A DNA stretch of 64,000 bases from Whitmania pigra (GCA_021613335.1 JAJTWR010000456.1:98501-162500); one strand, 5' to 3'. Positions 24,782 to 36,639 are shown, numbered from the stretch's first letter. Numbers and translations: made by a program. Notes: generated from the letters alone by a model not told the origin.

Positions 24782-26632
24782 GATTCTCAAGGAATCTTTC
24801 GCAATTTATTCAGGGAACCTAGTAAAATCGAAAAATAAACTCAAATTTATTACAAATAATTTAAATATGCAATTTAAAAGCTTATTCATCTATAAACATC
24901 TAAGGAATTTAGGTTCTTATTAAAAAAAAATTTGTAATATTCTAAAAGCATCAGAAAAAATCTTTCAAGCTAACTTTGTCTTTTTAATCAACAACAATGA
25001 TCCTTCCTTAAAAAAGCTAATCAGTTGGCTTATCTTGGTCTTCTAATTTTATATCAAACAAGGAATTCTTTAAAATCTGTTGCTCTCTTAAAACATTTAA
25101 TCAATAAGAATGGCCAGTAAGGTTGTAATCCAAAAAAGTTGCTTCAATCTTCTGAAATCTCTAAAAATCTGCTAAGATGGTTTGGCGCCGTGGATGATTT
25201 TTTCTTATTAATTACTTTAAATAACTTCGGAGTGAAGACAGAGGACTAAAGCTCCGCGAAGAAGACAATGACATATTTAACAAACGATACAAGTTGCTTC
25301 ACGAAGGAGAATTTTCAAATGAAATGCTTGACATTTGCAGATCTGCTGTCTTTCTATATTCGGTGTCATGAACATAAGCAGTCTGCAAGGAGCATGCTGC
25401 TATGCTGACGATGTCGAGGAAAGGAAATCTCAGATTTTTTCAGGAATTCGATGGAATGCAATTTTCTGTCGCAATATTTAATAACAAACAAACTTTTTTT
25501 TTATTACATTAATAGATTATTATTATTATGATCAGCTGATACATATGCTTAAGTAAGATTCCTGATTCCTGCATTTTAATTTATAACAACATGAGGTAAA
25601 CACATAATTAGCATTATTCAAAAAGCTTACCTTTATAAATTTAGTGATTGAAAGATAATTGAAATATATATTATCTAAAAAAAAATCTTTGTAATTATTT
25701 TTTAGCATAATTTCAGAATCATAGCAAAACATCATTAGAATTGTTTATATGTTTAAGTATATGTTTGGAAAAAACTTTTAAATTAAGCCATCTTTTAATA
25801 ACTTAAATTAGAACCACAATAAGCCTTTAATTGCTTATAGATGTGTTTCATGAAAAGGAAAAAAATTCATAAAAATATTTGGCGTGGGCGTTTGAGGTTA
25901 AATTTTGGGAAAGAAAAGCAGCAGCTTGAGTTTAAGACGTCATCGAATTATGAAAGGCCCTCCATTTCATAAAGTTTTCTATTTGTTAAATATTTGTTTT
26001 GGAACAAAATTATCATTTGTTTGTTTAGGTTTTAATTTAAATTATTTCGATTTAATTTGTGTAATCTTTATACATCGTTCTTGAAGCTACAGTCGGATTG
26101 AATTTGGTGACTGCTAAAAATAGATGTTCGTAAATAAAACCCAACAATTACAAGAAGAAAATTATTTTACAGAATTATTATACAGAACTATAAAAATGTT
26201 TAATTACAAATAAATTATTTTAATTAAATAATAATTTTTATTCTAAAACTGATCAAATGTCTAATGTATAGACTTTTTTGAGAAAATCATTAAATTCAAC
26301 AAACCACTAAAATCCGACTCAAAATATCAGCAATAATTGCATTTAATTTAATGACTAATTATATCTCTTAATGAATATATTTTTATTATTAATATAATCA
26401 TCCCAATTGTTTGTTTTCTAACAGTTATTTATAAACATTCAACGTCACTAAAAACTTCTATTTTTTTAAGAGTATTTATGTTCCTCTTGGTCAATTGTCC
26501 TTTCCTGCTTGTGATTGAAAGACCAAAGCTGACATTGAAAAAAAAATGAGAAGAATCGATTAAAGTTTCAAATGAACAGCACGTGATCGTCTAAATTTGT
26601 GTAAAAATTTCCAATTTGGCACCTCAGAGCAA
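24782..26632. other. Intergenic region between kinesin and the EGF-TM gene
   Basis: This divergent interval should hold the kinesin promoter and 5' leader (minus strand) and the promoter of the EGF-TM gene (plus strand). I recognise no TATA element or exon with confidence. A stop-bounded open frame of 48 codons lies at 25225-25371 (+) and is discussed as a finding. Elsewhere the sequence is AT-rich and unremarkable. Confidence 0.45.
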
Positions 26633-28037
26633 ATGTTCATTTTCTACGCATTCCTTCTCATTGAAATTATACATGGAGACCACATTCCATTACATTCTTC
26701 ACATGAAGACACAAAATCAGTCGCCACTGATGACAATGCCAGAAGGAAATGGAAAAGCTCATTGAAGACATTCTTTGGGAAGAAAAAATTAATTCAAGCT
26801 TCAAACCAGGATGCTTTCAATGAGGCAGTTTATCAGATGCTTCTCAATGAAATCGTTAACAAAGTTCAAGAACGCGATTACAATGATTACAATGATTACG
26901 ATGATTACGACGATGAGAAATTCATGAAACCAAAGCTGTTGGAACGAAAGAAGAGATTGGCGGAAAAGAAACGCGATGAAGGAAAGATGGAGGTTTGCGA
27001 AAGCAAACTCTGCAGTAATCAGGGACTCTGTAGAATTTACATCAAGTCTTATTCAAAAGTTCAACTCTGTAGTTGCTATCCTGGCTATTCAGGAGAATAC
27101 TGTCAAATCGGTTCGTACCAAAATTCTTATTGTGTTGCAGTCTTAACAACTTTGTTTTTGAGCACAAAGTTAAAATTAATTTTAATTGAAGGAAAGCCAA
27201 GGAAGAGCGGGGTAGTAAAGGTACATGAAGATAATTTAGCTTACAGTTTGGAAGACAAAAACAGTCGACTCTTGAATGCTATTTCGAGTGGAATAAAATC
27301 AAAAATTGATGACGACTACGAAGATTACTACGAAAGTCCGTCACAAAAGTCGTCAAAGGATGCAGAATGTGACAGCGTCTTAAAAATAGTTTTCAGTAGA
27401 AGACCACCTGACGAAACGTTGGCAATCTTGCTCGTTTGCATCTTCATCATTGCAATCATTTTCACCTCTACCGTTATTTTGGCAGTAGATGGAGACAGGT
27501 AAGCCACCTGTTAATACTTATTAGTTTTAATAAAAAGTAAATTAATGACACAAAGACATAGTGAGGTTATATCTATCATCTGATATGTACGTGCATCTGG
27601 TTAATCTTAACTTGCAGACGAGTGCTATTGGAAAGGTATGAAGTCCTGTCGAGGTTGGGTTACAAGGTTGATCCGCCGGACGTGGGTTTGATAAAATTGT
27701 TAGGCCACAGAATGATGTTCATCTGTTGTTGCTTTTGTCACTGCTGTCCCTGGGTGGACTGTTGCTATTGCATTCAATCCGTACAGAATTTCGAAACAGA
27801 TATTCAACTTGCAAGCGCTAAACAAAGTAATGCTCCTTATTTTATTTTATTATTTTTTTCATTGTATTAATATTTTTAGTGTAACAACAAATAAGCACCA
27901 ATATTACTTGTTAAAATTAAACAAATTAAGCTCACTTAATTATTCAAGAGAACCTCCAATCAGCTGCCTCCACGCGTCTTACATCAGGAGCTCCTTCTTC
28001 CAAGTCAATAACTTGGGGACCCACAACGAATCATTAA
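26633..28037 (+). CDS. Type I membrane protein with a single EGF-like domain
   Basis: Exons 26633-27498, 27618-27826, 27964-28037; phases join and give about 382 aa. The true start is the ATG at 26633, because it opens a signal peptide (MFIFYAFLLIEIIHG). Domain order: signal peptide; basic/acidic spacer with a Tyr-Asp stretch; one EGF domain with the spacing C-x4-C-x5-C-x12-C-x-C-x8-C (about residues 122-158); a second acidic DDDYEDYYE stretch; a transmembrane helix (about 262-286, LAILLVCIFIIAIIFTSTVI); then a cytoplasmic tail of about 95 residues containing a remarkable cysteine cluster (FICCCFCHCC and DCCYC), a likely palmitoylation or metal-binding patch. The last exon is GC-richer and encodes a Ser/Thr-rich tail ending in TTNH. 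An in-frame 81-base segment (27111-27191) may be an intron or may be coding. Single EGF plus TM could suggest a ligand precursor; I do not recognise a specific family. Confidence 0.75.
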
Positions 28038-28564
28038 CTTTACATTTGTTTATATCTACAATTTTTTAAATATTTAAATATTTAATCATTTTTTTAAATT
28101 ATCTTCTGACAATTAATTTTAATTAACTGGACCAAACGATATCTTACTCAAGATTGTTGTTGTGTTTTGAAATGTTCGCAATTGAAAGTTTCCTATAATA
28201 ATTAAAGTGTTGTTTGAAATTGTGTAAATGTTTGCAATTAACTTAGAATTGTGGACGCCGCAATTTAATTTTAGAGGTTCAGAGATCAAGGGTGGGTTTT
28301 CACAGGTGAGCTAGAATTGGTTAACTTTGCAAGTAATACAAGTGGCATTCTCAAGCAGTATTTTGTATAATTACAAAATTATTGTTAATTAATTAATAAC
28401 ATTAAAAAATTATCGTTGATTGTGCATGTCTTATCCTGTTCGCGGTGGTTAAATCATTGTTGTTATCTACATTTACCAGCCATTGCACGTGATTTATTGC
28501 ATAATTTACATACACTTAAGTGAAAGTGATATAAGTTGTCGGCGGGTTGTTATTGATGCTTACA
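28038..28564. other. Intergenic interval between EGF-TM and antistasin-like genes
   Basis: Contains no recognised coding sequence. A short segment at about 28276-28306 is flanked by an AG acceptor and GTGAGC donor and could be a leader exon of the downstream gene, but nothing else supports it. Confidence 0.35.
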
Positions 28565-30582
28565 ATGATGAAGTTTCTCATTGCTGTCTTATGCTGCCTT
28601 GCTCTGGTTGCTTCTGGTTGGCAGAATTTTTACAAATAAGAATTTATAGAAACATATTTTATATATTTAATTTCATTAATTACAACCATTAACGAGTAGA
28701 CCTAATTGCTTTAATACCGTTCTTATTAAATTGTTAATATTATGTTATTATACTTTTTAACAACCGATAATTGCTGACAGAGGATCCTTTCCTCGAGGGA
28801 GCAAATTTATGCGAGGTATGTTCAGCTAAGAATTCATCAATTTTGTCTTTTTTTTAGATCCATTTAACAAAGTAAATTTTTATTCTAATTTTTAATCTTT
28901 TACTGGTATTCCCAATTTATTTTATTTGTTTTCATTAATGTAGTTTTTTCAATTAATTTTAATTGCAAGTAATAAGTTAAAAAAGCAATGAATAAAGAAG
29001 ATAATGCAAAAAATGTCTTCTTAACAGTTTGTAGAATGTCCTGTTGGAACTATATGTGGAGCAACTGGAAAATGCGGTAATAATAATTATTCACACAATT
29101 TATATACAAAGTATATGTCGACACAAAATATCGTATAAGCATATGTTCAAAATATAATGCGCTAACCTTATTTTCAGTCCCATTTCCTAGTGAGTTAGAA
29201 CGAGAATGCCGACCTGTGATGTGCGCTCTGGCTTGTGAATTCGGGTTTAAAGTGAAGAATGGTTGCCCAATTTGTGCCTGCGAAGGTATGCTGAATATTA
29301 CATACTACATACATTGTACATATTGTACATACAAAAGATATTATACAAATTACATATGTTGTACGTATTATACACATCAAAGATATTATAAAGAAAAGAA
29401 TACTAAAGATATTATACATATTACATACATTGTACATACATTATTCACACAATTTATGTACAACGCTTATGTCGATACAAAATGTCGTATATGCATATGT
29501 TCGAAATATAACGCGGTAACCTTATTTTCAGCTCCATTTGAATTCAGTGAATTAAAACAAGAATGCCCACCTGTGACGTGCGACCTGGCTTGTGAATTCG
29601 GGTTTAAAGTGGAGAATGGTTGCCCAATTTGTGCCTGCAAAGATATGCTGAGTACTACATACATTATAAATATTATACATAAAAAGGATATTATACAAAT
29701 TACATGTATTGTACATGGTATACATACCAAAGATATTATTCATATTACATATGTTGTACATATTAAACAATCTAAAAATATTGCACATTGTACATATTAT
29801 TCATACTAAACATATTATGCGTATTATAGATATTGTACGTATTAAACAAATATACATAGTTTCACCCTATTAGTTGCGTCATATCCATCTGGAAATTTAC
29901 CAATGTTAATAATGTTTTAATATATAATGTGTGTGTATTATGTATAATGTCATAATATATTTTAGCCTAAAGTTATTAGTTATTTATATTTAACAATGAT
30001 TTGCAAAATCTTATTCGATACATATTCGATACATCTTAAATATGTTCTATTCGATACGTTTCCTATTAAATCTCGAAAATAGCAGCTTGCAACGTTTAAA
30101 TGTCCCAGCAATCAATATTTACGACACTTCAAGGAACTAAACTGACATGCCTGACATGACAAAGGCAGATGTTTGGCATCCTTGATTGAAAACAGGATAC
30201 AATTCCTCCGCTTGCCATCATCCTGTCTCGAATATTTTAATTACAATGTCTGATTTGCAGCATTTTTATTTATCGCACGCTTACAATGGCATTCCTTTGT
30301 ACCAATTATTATTTTAATAGTTAATAAATATTAAAAGAAATACTCTAAATAATTTCTTTAATTAAAAGTGAAATTTTGTAATTGAATGTAAATGCTTTTA
30401 AATTTTTAAAACAGTATACTGTAAAGTTACTCGTGCCGGATTTATTTGTAGTTGCCGAATGTCCAAGAATAATGTGCATGTTGGCTTGCGAAAATGGATT
30501 CGAGATCGAGAATGGATGTCCAATATGTGCCTGCAAAAGAGATTCACTCGAGCTTCTTGGGGAAGAATCTGAGGAAGTTTGA
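28565..30582 (+). CDS. Secreted antistasin-domain protein with repeated domain exons
   Basis: Antistasin domains are small disulfide-rich folds that often inhibit serine proteases; in leeches they occur in saliva and tissues. Exons: 28565-28616 (signal peptide, MMKFLIAVLCCLALVAS), 28781-28815, 29028-29076, 29178-29285, 29532-29642, 30452-30582. Exons 2-4 supply ten cysteines, a full antistasin domain. Exons 4, 5 and 6 each encode a C-terminal half-domain with the spacing C-x4-C-x3-C-x9-C-x2-C-x-C and a conserved NGCPICAC end; each of 4, 5 and 6 begins in the same phase. Including exon 5 the protein is 161 aa, without it 124 aa. Exon 5 lacks a GT donor at the homologous position (AT instead), so its splicing is uncertain. 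The tail after the last domain is acidic. The target protease cannot be read from the sequence. Confidence 0.85.
29098..29820 (+). repeat. Tandem duplication (354-bp offset) of an antistasin exon with its introns
   Basis: The exon at 29178-29285 with its upstream intron end and downstream intron start is duplicated at 29532-29642. The offset of 354 bases holds for the acceptor, the exon and the AT-rich ATACATTGTACAT-type flank. The copies have diverged by point changes, including the splice donor. Confidence 0.88.
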
Positions 30583-30740
30583 ATACGTCTTTGCATCTAA
30601 AGTTAGATGACACTTGGAGAATATAAACTTTTCCTTGCCATTGCTTAATTTACAATTGATATTTTTGTTTTAATTTAATTTAATTTGATTTTAATGCAAT
30701 TGATATTTTTGTTTTCCCTTTTAATGTGTTTTATTGCTTT

Positions 30741-30746
30741 AATAAA
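30741..30746 (+). terminator. Polyadenylation signal of the antistasin-like gene
   Basis: AATAAA about 160 bases after the stop codon is followed directly by an A-rich run. Position and spacing fit a 3' end. Confidence 0.5.
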
Positions 30747-30889
30747 AAAAAAAAAAGAACTGCCCATGTTTCAAGCACTTTCATCTCACGCTTTGAATTT
30801 GTTCTTGAACATTGATGAATTTAGAAGTTGGACATATGTCTAATATGTTGTTTCTAAGAATTTATTTATGTAAATAAATGTAATGCGTG

Positions 30890-31080
30890 CCCGCGAACTG
30901 GGGTGGAAGCAGCAATCGTTGCGTGTCGTGTTCGCAACTCCAGGAAGCGCCTTCGGGTAGGGTTGCTATATAAATGGTGGATCGATTAAGAACTGCCTTC
31001 ACATTTTATTCGGATACATAAGGCACTCAAAAAAATCTGCTAAATACAAATATATTCCAAACATAACCAACGACCAAGTA
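30890..31080 (+). promoter_or_regulatory. GC-richer TATA promoter with candidate leader exon
   Basis: A locally GC-rich block (30890-30965) is followed by TATATAAA at 30967-30974 and then, about 30 bases on, a segment ending in a GT donor at 31078. This is the layout of a core promoter with a short non-coding first exon. It precedes the ACE-like gene on the same strand and is its best promoter candidate, but no transcript link can be shown. Confidence 0.45.
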
Positions 31081-31785
31081 ATTGTTGCTTAATTAGAAAC
31101 TTTACCTTAGCTCGGGCATTTGCGATTAAGCACCCCTTCGAGAAGTCTAGAGATTAAAAAACAAAACTCATTTTAATAACTGTTTTTAAATTTTGATTCT
31201 ATTCTATTACATCAGAATTTCTCAGAATATTCGAATTAGGATCATGAATTCAATCCAGAAACTTGCGATTTCGACTTTGTATTCTATGAACTTCAATTCT
31301 GAACTTTACGTAAGAGGCCCTTAAGAATTCCCTTCTATAGAAATATCATGTCGTTTGGTTTTCTTAATAGAAGCTTTCTGAATGCAATGTTGCAAAACAA
31401 TGTTGAATTTCTTAAAGGTTTTGGCTTCCATTTCTCGTTCTTTGTTCTATCTGAACAATTTTCATTTTTACAAAAATGAAGCGATACATCAGTTGGATTT
31501 TCTGAGAAGAATTTAATTAAATTAAAAAGGTGTAAAATAAGAATTCTGTCGAACATATTGAATCATATTTGCATTAGCAAATTAAAATAGAATTACATTT
31601 TTTTTAAACAAAGTCCAATCACTTTGTGAAATTTGATTGCCTTAAAAATATTTTACTATCTGATTAAAAACCGCGTTCACAACTCTAGAATTTAAAATTG
31701 AATCAGTTTATTTTTAATTTTTTTATTTCTCAAAATAAGAAATACGTACTAAGTAGAAAAATAAAAATAAAAGATAATTATTGAA

Positions 31786-32102
31786 TTAATCAAAAATGTT
31801 AATGACGTCTGTTAAGTCACGTTCGGCATGTTTGGAATCTTCCCATAAGAGACTTAAGTGCCCACAATGACAACAATAATCTCCAATTACTGCGGCTAAA
31901 CACATAACAGGGCTAAGAATAACAGTAGCAGCAACAATAAAGATACCAATGTTAAAACAATGCTTATAATAATAATTATCTAAACCGGATACGCCTCCGC
32001 CATCAATTTATCGTCTGTAATTGCCACTTAAGTGGTATTTTAAACACCCCTGTGTTTCAAACAACAAGTGATGGTGTCTCTGATCTCAGACGAAACTGGC
32101 AT
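31786..32102 (-). CDS. Small single-pass membrane protein, two exons
   Basis: Exon 1 32048-32102 starts at ATG 32102 and ends at a GT donor; exon 2 31786-31979 follows a TTTAG acceptor and ends at TAA. Phase joins to give 82 aa. Exon 2 is GC-richer than its surroundings and encodes one transmembrane helix (about residues 27-47, NIGIFIVAATVILSPVMCLAA) followed by YCCHCGH and a charged tail with HAERDLTDVINIFD. The CC-x-C cluster just after the membrane recalls the cysteine patch of the EGF-TM protein 4 kb away, but sequence similarity is too weak to call homology. It is head to head with the ACE-like gene. No signal peptide; upstream exons cannot be excluded. Function unknown. Confidence 0.55.
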
Positions 32103-32194
32103 TTAAATACAACACACTTATTCAAATCTTAATGTGTCTTTGCACGTTTCCGTAAAGTCGGTTATCAATTGCTGTCAATTTATCAAGCTTTTAA

Positions 32195-35100
32195 ATGGTA
32201 ATTGCCGTATTTTGGATAAAAAAGCGTAATTTTGGCCTGCAGATAGGAATTAAACATTTTGTGTTGCTTACTGCAGAGGTAATCTATTTTTTTTTAGATT
32301 CTAAGCAAAAAATATTAAAATATATTTTACAACATTCGATCATTCATTTAACGGAATCAGTTTTTTTCAATATCATTAAATTTAGATTTTGCATTTTATT
32401 CTTTAAATAGTTTCAATCATTATAATTATTTCTTTAATCCTGCAATATCCTTCAGATATTGAAACTCAGACAAAAGACTGGATACTTAACAAGGCAAAGG
32501 TTCTTGGTTAAAAATGGTTTGAATTACATTTCTGTTTGCTTGTAATTCAAACATCCATTTTATTTTTTAAGTAATTAATAACTGCACTTGATTCTTGCTG
32601 ATCTTTAAACTATTTTGCCAAATGCAACCTTAATCCAAATGTCTCACAGCTGCTTCACAAAACATGGACCACAGTAGGAATAACTATCATCATCATCATC
32701 ACCATAGTCGCTTGTTCGAGCAATTCTTCAACTGATGGGAACTCCACGGAGAAAGACATTTCCCAATTGACCAACGAAGGCGATAGTTTTGATGAGGGTC
32801 AGCAGAATGGAAGGGAATCGTACCACGTTTTAAACGGCGAAAACGGCGATGACAATTCTATCGAAATCAATGGCAACAACTTCGACGATGATTCTCAATT
32901 TAATCTCAACGGTTTGAGAAACAATCTTATCTACATCAGCAATGCTTCATGGACAGACATTTCGAAACTGGATGTTGACTCAGTACAAAGTAATTATATT
33001 TGTCGATGTTGTTGTTGTTTGGATTTTTGTTAACTTCTAGATGACCTGTTAATCCTAATCGAATCTTAATCGGTCTAGGAAAATGATAATAAATGACGGT
33101 TAATATAGATTATTGCTGTTATTATTATTATTTATAATATAAATTTTATTCGTTTAATCCTAGACTGCACCACCTGTCCATGTTTGTGTCTTTGGTTGGC
33201 AGAGATGCTGGTGAAATACGACAGCCTTAGAACGAAAGTATCAATTGCTCTTTATGAGAAGAACATCAACATAACTTCTGAAAATGAAATGATGGTACGT
33301 CTCAAACATTATTCGCACAATTGCGACACGATGAAATAATTAATAAGTTAATTAATATTATTGAGTATGTGAATATATTAATTTATTTATTGGATTATAA
33401 AATGTTCGTTAAATAATTGATGATGTCAGTTGTATCTCAACTCAGCTAACAAAAGTGCAGGAAACATTTTTTGAAAAATATTTAATTTATATACAAATAA
33501 ATTAAAATCATTTATAAATGAATTATTTTATTATTTTTGCTCACTAGAAAGAAAAGTAATATCAAAATATATTAATAGTAATATCGCGTAATATTAATTT
33601 CAAGCTGGTAAGAGCTGAAAGGGAGTTTCACAGTTTCAAAATCAGAATTTCAAATCAAATCGAAAGCTCAGAATTTCGTCCAAATTCACTGGTGGTGAAT
33701 TGCGGATCAAGAGTTAGGAATTTCATTGGAATTCTCAAAATAAAAGAATATTTGAAGCCTTCCGACCCTAAGGAAGCGGCGTAAGTTCAAAATTCTGGAA
33801 TTTTTTTATGTTTTTAACTTTAATAATTCATTCGACAAATGGGGCAGTAATTTTTATAATGCGACTGAGCACATGGAACAAATTTATTACTTAAAGAGCA
33901 AATCCTTAATTAATTTTCTTCCGCATTGATTACAGCAATTTATAATAATTATATTGTGCATCATAATCATAAAGTATGAATGATATTGGTAATGTAATAA
34001 TTGTGATTGAAAATGAAATTTTTATTAATTAATTAAATAATAAAAATTAAATAACAAAAGCAGGCTAAATTGATATGAAATGCTTTAAATTCAGAACATT
34101 TCAAACCATTCTGGCGAGCATGAAGAGCAAGCATTCAACAAGCGTCGTCAGAAGAGGCAATAAGACATTGCACTTGACCCCTGACCTGACAAAAATTATG
34201 ACCCGTTCGCGTAACTACTTTGAACTTTTATGGGCCTGGAAAGGATGGCACGATTCGTCAGGATCTAAAATTAAAGAAAATTTCACGGATTTGGTGAAAC
34301 TGCAAAACAAGGCGGCCAAACAAAAGGGTATATTTATCACGTTCACTCTTGAAATGTAATCAGTTTAAATGTATAAATAGCTTCGATAAAATCAACTTTC
34401 ACCAAACATGGCTGGATTCTGATTAGCCAGGTTATTCTAATGCCAAGGACATTTGGAAATACATGGGAATCGGTGGCGTGGATTCCAGCCAAGCGATGGC
34501 GGGACTCATGGACGACATCAAACCACTCTACGAACAACTTCATGCCTTTGTCAGAGCAAGACTTGTTCAATATTATTCTCATCAACTCAATGGCACATCG
34601 CACCAAAACGTTTTAAAGGCAGATGGACCCATACCTGCTCATATTCTAGGTTTGCATTAAGCTCAGTTTTAAGGTTATCCGAAGGCATTTATTATAAAAT
34701 TTTAATATTTTAAATACAAAATATCGTAGATATTATCATCTTGAAATATAAATAATTTAATTGTTTTTATTTTACTTTATTTTTCCAAAGCAAAAAAAGT
34801 TGTAATGTATTTTCATATTTCTACCAACCAATTACACAGGCGATATGTATGCTCAAGACTGGAGTGCCATAGAAGACATAGTTCTTCCTTTTCCAAATCA
34901 ATCTCTTCCAAACATCACAGGAGCTTTACTAGAGCAGAAATATACCGTAAGAAAGATGTTCCAACTCGCAGAAGATTTCTTCATTTCTCTGGGCTTTCAA
35001 CCGATGACGAATGTGTTTTGGAACAAATCTGTTATTGAGAGACCATTCCAAGATGTCCACATGTCCTGTCATCCCACCTCTTATGATATTGGAGCTAAAG

Positions 35101-36534
35101 ATGACTTTAGGTTGCATATACAGAATGTTATAAGTTTTTTATGAATTTGATATGAATACAAAAGTTATTATGAAAATTCTAATAATTCTTTGGTTTCATT
35201 ATTTTGTAATAACTTCATCAGACAAAAAATATGATTGGACTACACTATATGTTAAAGCATAACTAACCCTTGTAAAGATTAATCGCAAACACATTGATTG
35301 TTCAAAGTAATTCATGAAACATTTCCAGGATCAAAATGTGCGGCCAAGTCGACGCAAAAAATCTCGAAATAATCCACCACGAAATGGGTCACATCGTTGA
35401 CTTCATGGAGCAGAGACACCTTCCCATTCTTCTTCGGCAAAGCATCTTCAAAGAAGCCACAGGCGACACGATAGCACTCTCTGTGATGAGCCAAACGCAT
35501 CTTCAGTCAATTGGTCTCATAACTAGCAACACAGACGAAGGCAACACGAAAAGTGCCAATCTACAAGATTTGAATGTTACAGGTATAAATGCTTTTTTTT
35601 AACTGACATTGCTTCTCTTCACTCAAATTCTAGAAATTTAATTTATGTGGCACCAAATTTTGGGTAAAATCAAATTTAATTTGAATAACTTGCTTCTTTT
35701 AGAAATTGACATCAATTTTCTTATGAGACAAGCCTTAACAAAGGTTTCTTTCCTGCCATTTGCATTTTCCCTCGAACTTTGGCGCTACGAAGTCCTAGAA
35801 AACAAGTTCAACTCTTCTGAATACAACGATCATTGGTGGCAATTAAGGTTGTTCATGATTCATTTCGTTAAAATGAATTTTTTTATAAACTTTTTTATAA
35901 ACATTTCAGGAGACGGTATCAAGGCATAACGCCTCCTATAAACAGAAGTTCAGATAAATTTGATCCCGGTGCCAAATACCATATTGCGGCAAATTACGCT
36001 TACTCGGGGTGATATGATTAGCAATTATTGCATGACTAAAATTATATTGTTTACTTTCATTTTTTAATTAACTGGAGTTCAAATCGTTTTAGATATTTTT
36101 TGAGTTACATTGCACAATTTCAATTCCATGAAGCCCTTTGCAAGGAAGCAAATCATTCTGGCCCACTACATACCTGTGATATCTATGCATCAGAAAGAGC
36201 CGGAAGGAAATTAAGGTTTATAATTTTCAATTTTGAATCAAATTAGTTAATTAAATTTATAAAATTAAATGCATATATAAAAAATCCATTAGTTTGTTTA
36301 TTAATTTCAAATGCGCTTATACGAAAGTTTTGTTTGTTTTTGTTACTTATTTATTAACCATTTTAATGCTTGAACAGATCCGTCCTAAGCAAGGGTTCTT
36401 CTGCAAACTGGGAAGAACTAATGAGAATGATGACAGGTCAAGCTAGATTTAGTTCAAGGGCTCTTTTGCAATATTTTGATCCTCTATATAGATGGCTTCT
36501 TAAGGCAAACGAATGCAGCACAAAGGGATGGTGA
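32195..36534 (+). CDS. ACE: Angiotensin-converting-enzyme-like M2 metallopeptidase
   Basis: Zinc dipeptidyl carboxypeptidase that trims two residues from peptide C-termini. Secure exons: 32650-32989, 33203-33294, 33605-33780, 34095-34327, 34431-34649, 34840-35110, 35329-35582, 35703-35847, 35910-36008, 36093-36215, 36378-36534, all in phase (702 aa). A first exon 32195-32278 with an ATG fits the phase but is tentative. Zinc motif HHEMGH (exon 8) with the third ligand Glu in KEATGD; substrate-binding His in [16 protein letters not shown] then YAYSGYF retain the Lys, His and two Tyr of the active site; [10 protein letters not shown] and FDPLYRWLL are also family hallmarks. Near the N-terminus a hydrophobic run ([14 protein letters not shown]) is a signal or anchor, followed by an acidic Asn/Asp-rich extension of about 90 residues not usual in ACE. 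The loop before the third ligand is about three residues shorter than in mammalian ACE. Probably active. Introns are as short as 62 bases. Confidence 0.93.
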
Positions 36535-36629
36535 TTTCACCCAATTAGTTATGTGTTACGATCTTTTGAAGTTACTTTGTTTTATAATTTATTTACAGCT
36601 GTTGTTAAAAGGGCATTAAAATGTTTACA

Positions 36630-36635
36630 AATAAA
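36630..36635 (+). terminator. Candidate polyadenylation signal of the ACE-like gene
   Basis: AATAAA about 95 bases past the stop codon TGA 36532-36534; spacing is typical for a short 3' UTR. Confidence 0.45.
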
Positions 36636-36639
36636 ATCT

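Noticed and set aside
29643..29820. U12-type AT-AC intron after the duplicated antistasin exon
   Set aside because: ATATGC does not match the U12 donor consensus ATATCC and no matching branch site or AC acceptor was found; point loss of GT is simpler.
32456..32499. Possible 44-base exon upstream of the ACE signal-anchor exon
   Set aside because: It has an AG acceptor and GT donor, but its length breaks the phase between the tentative first exon and exon 32650-32989.
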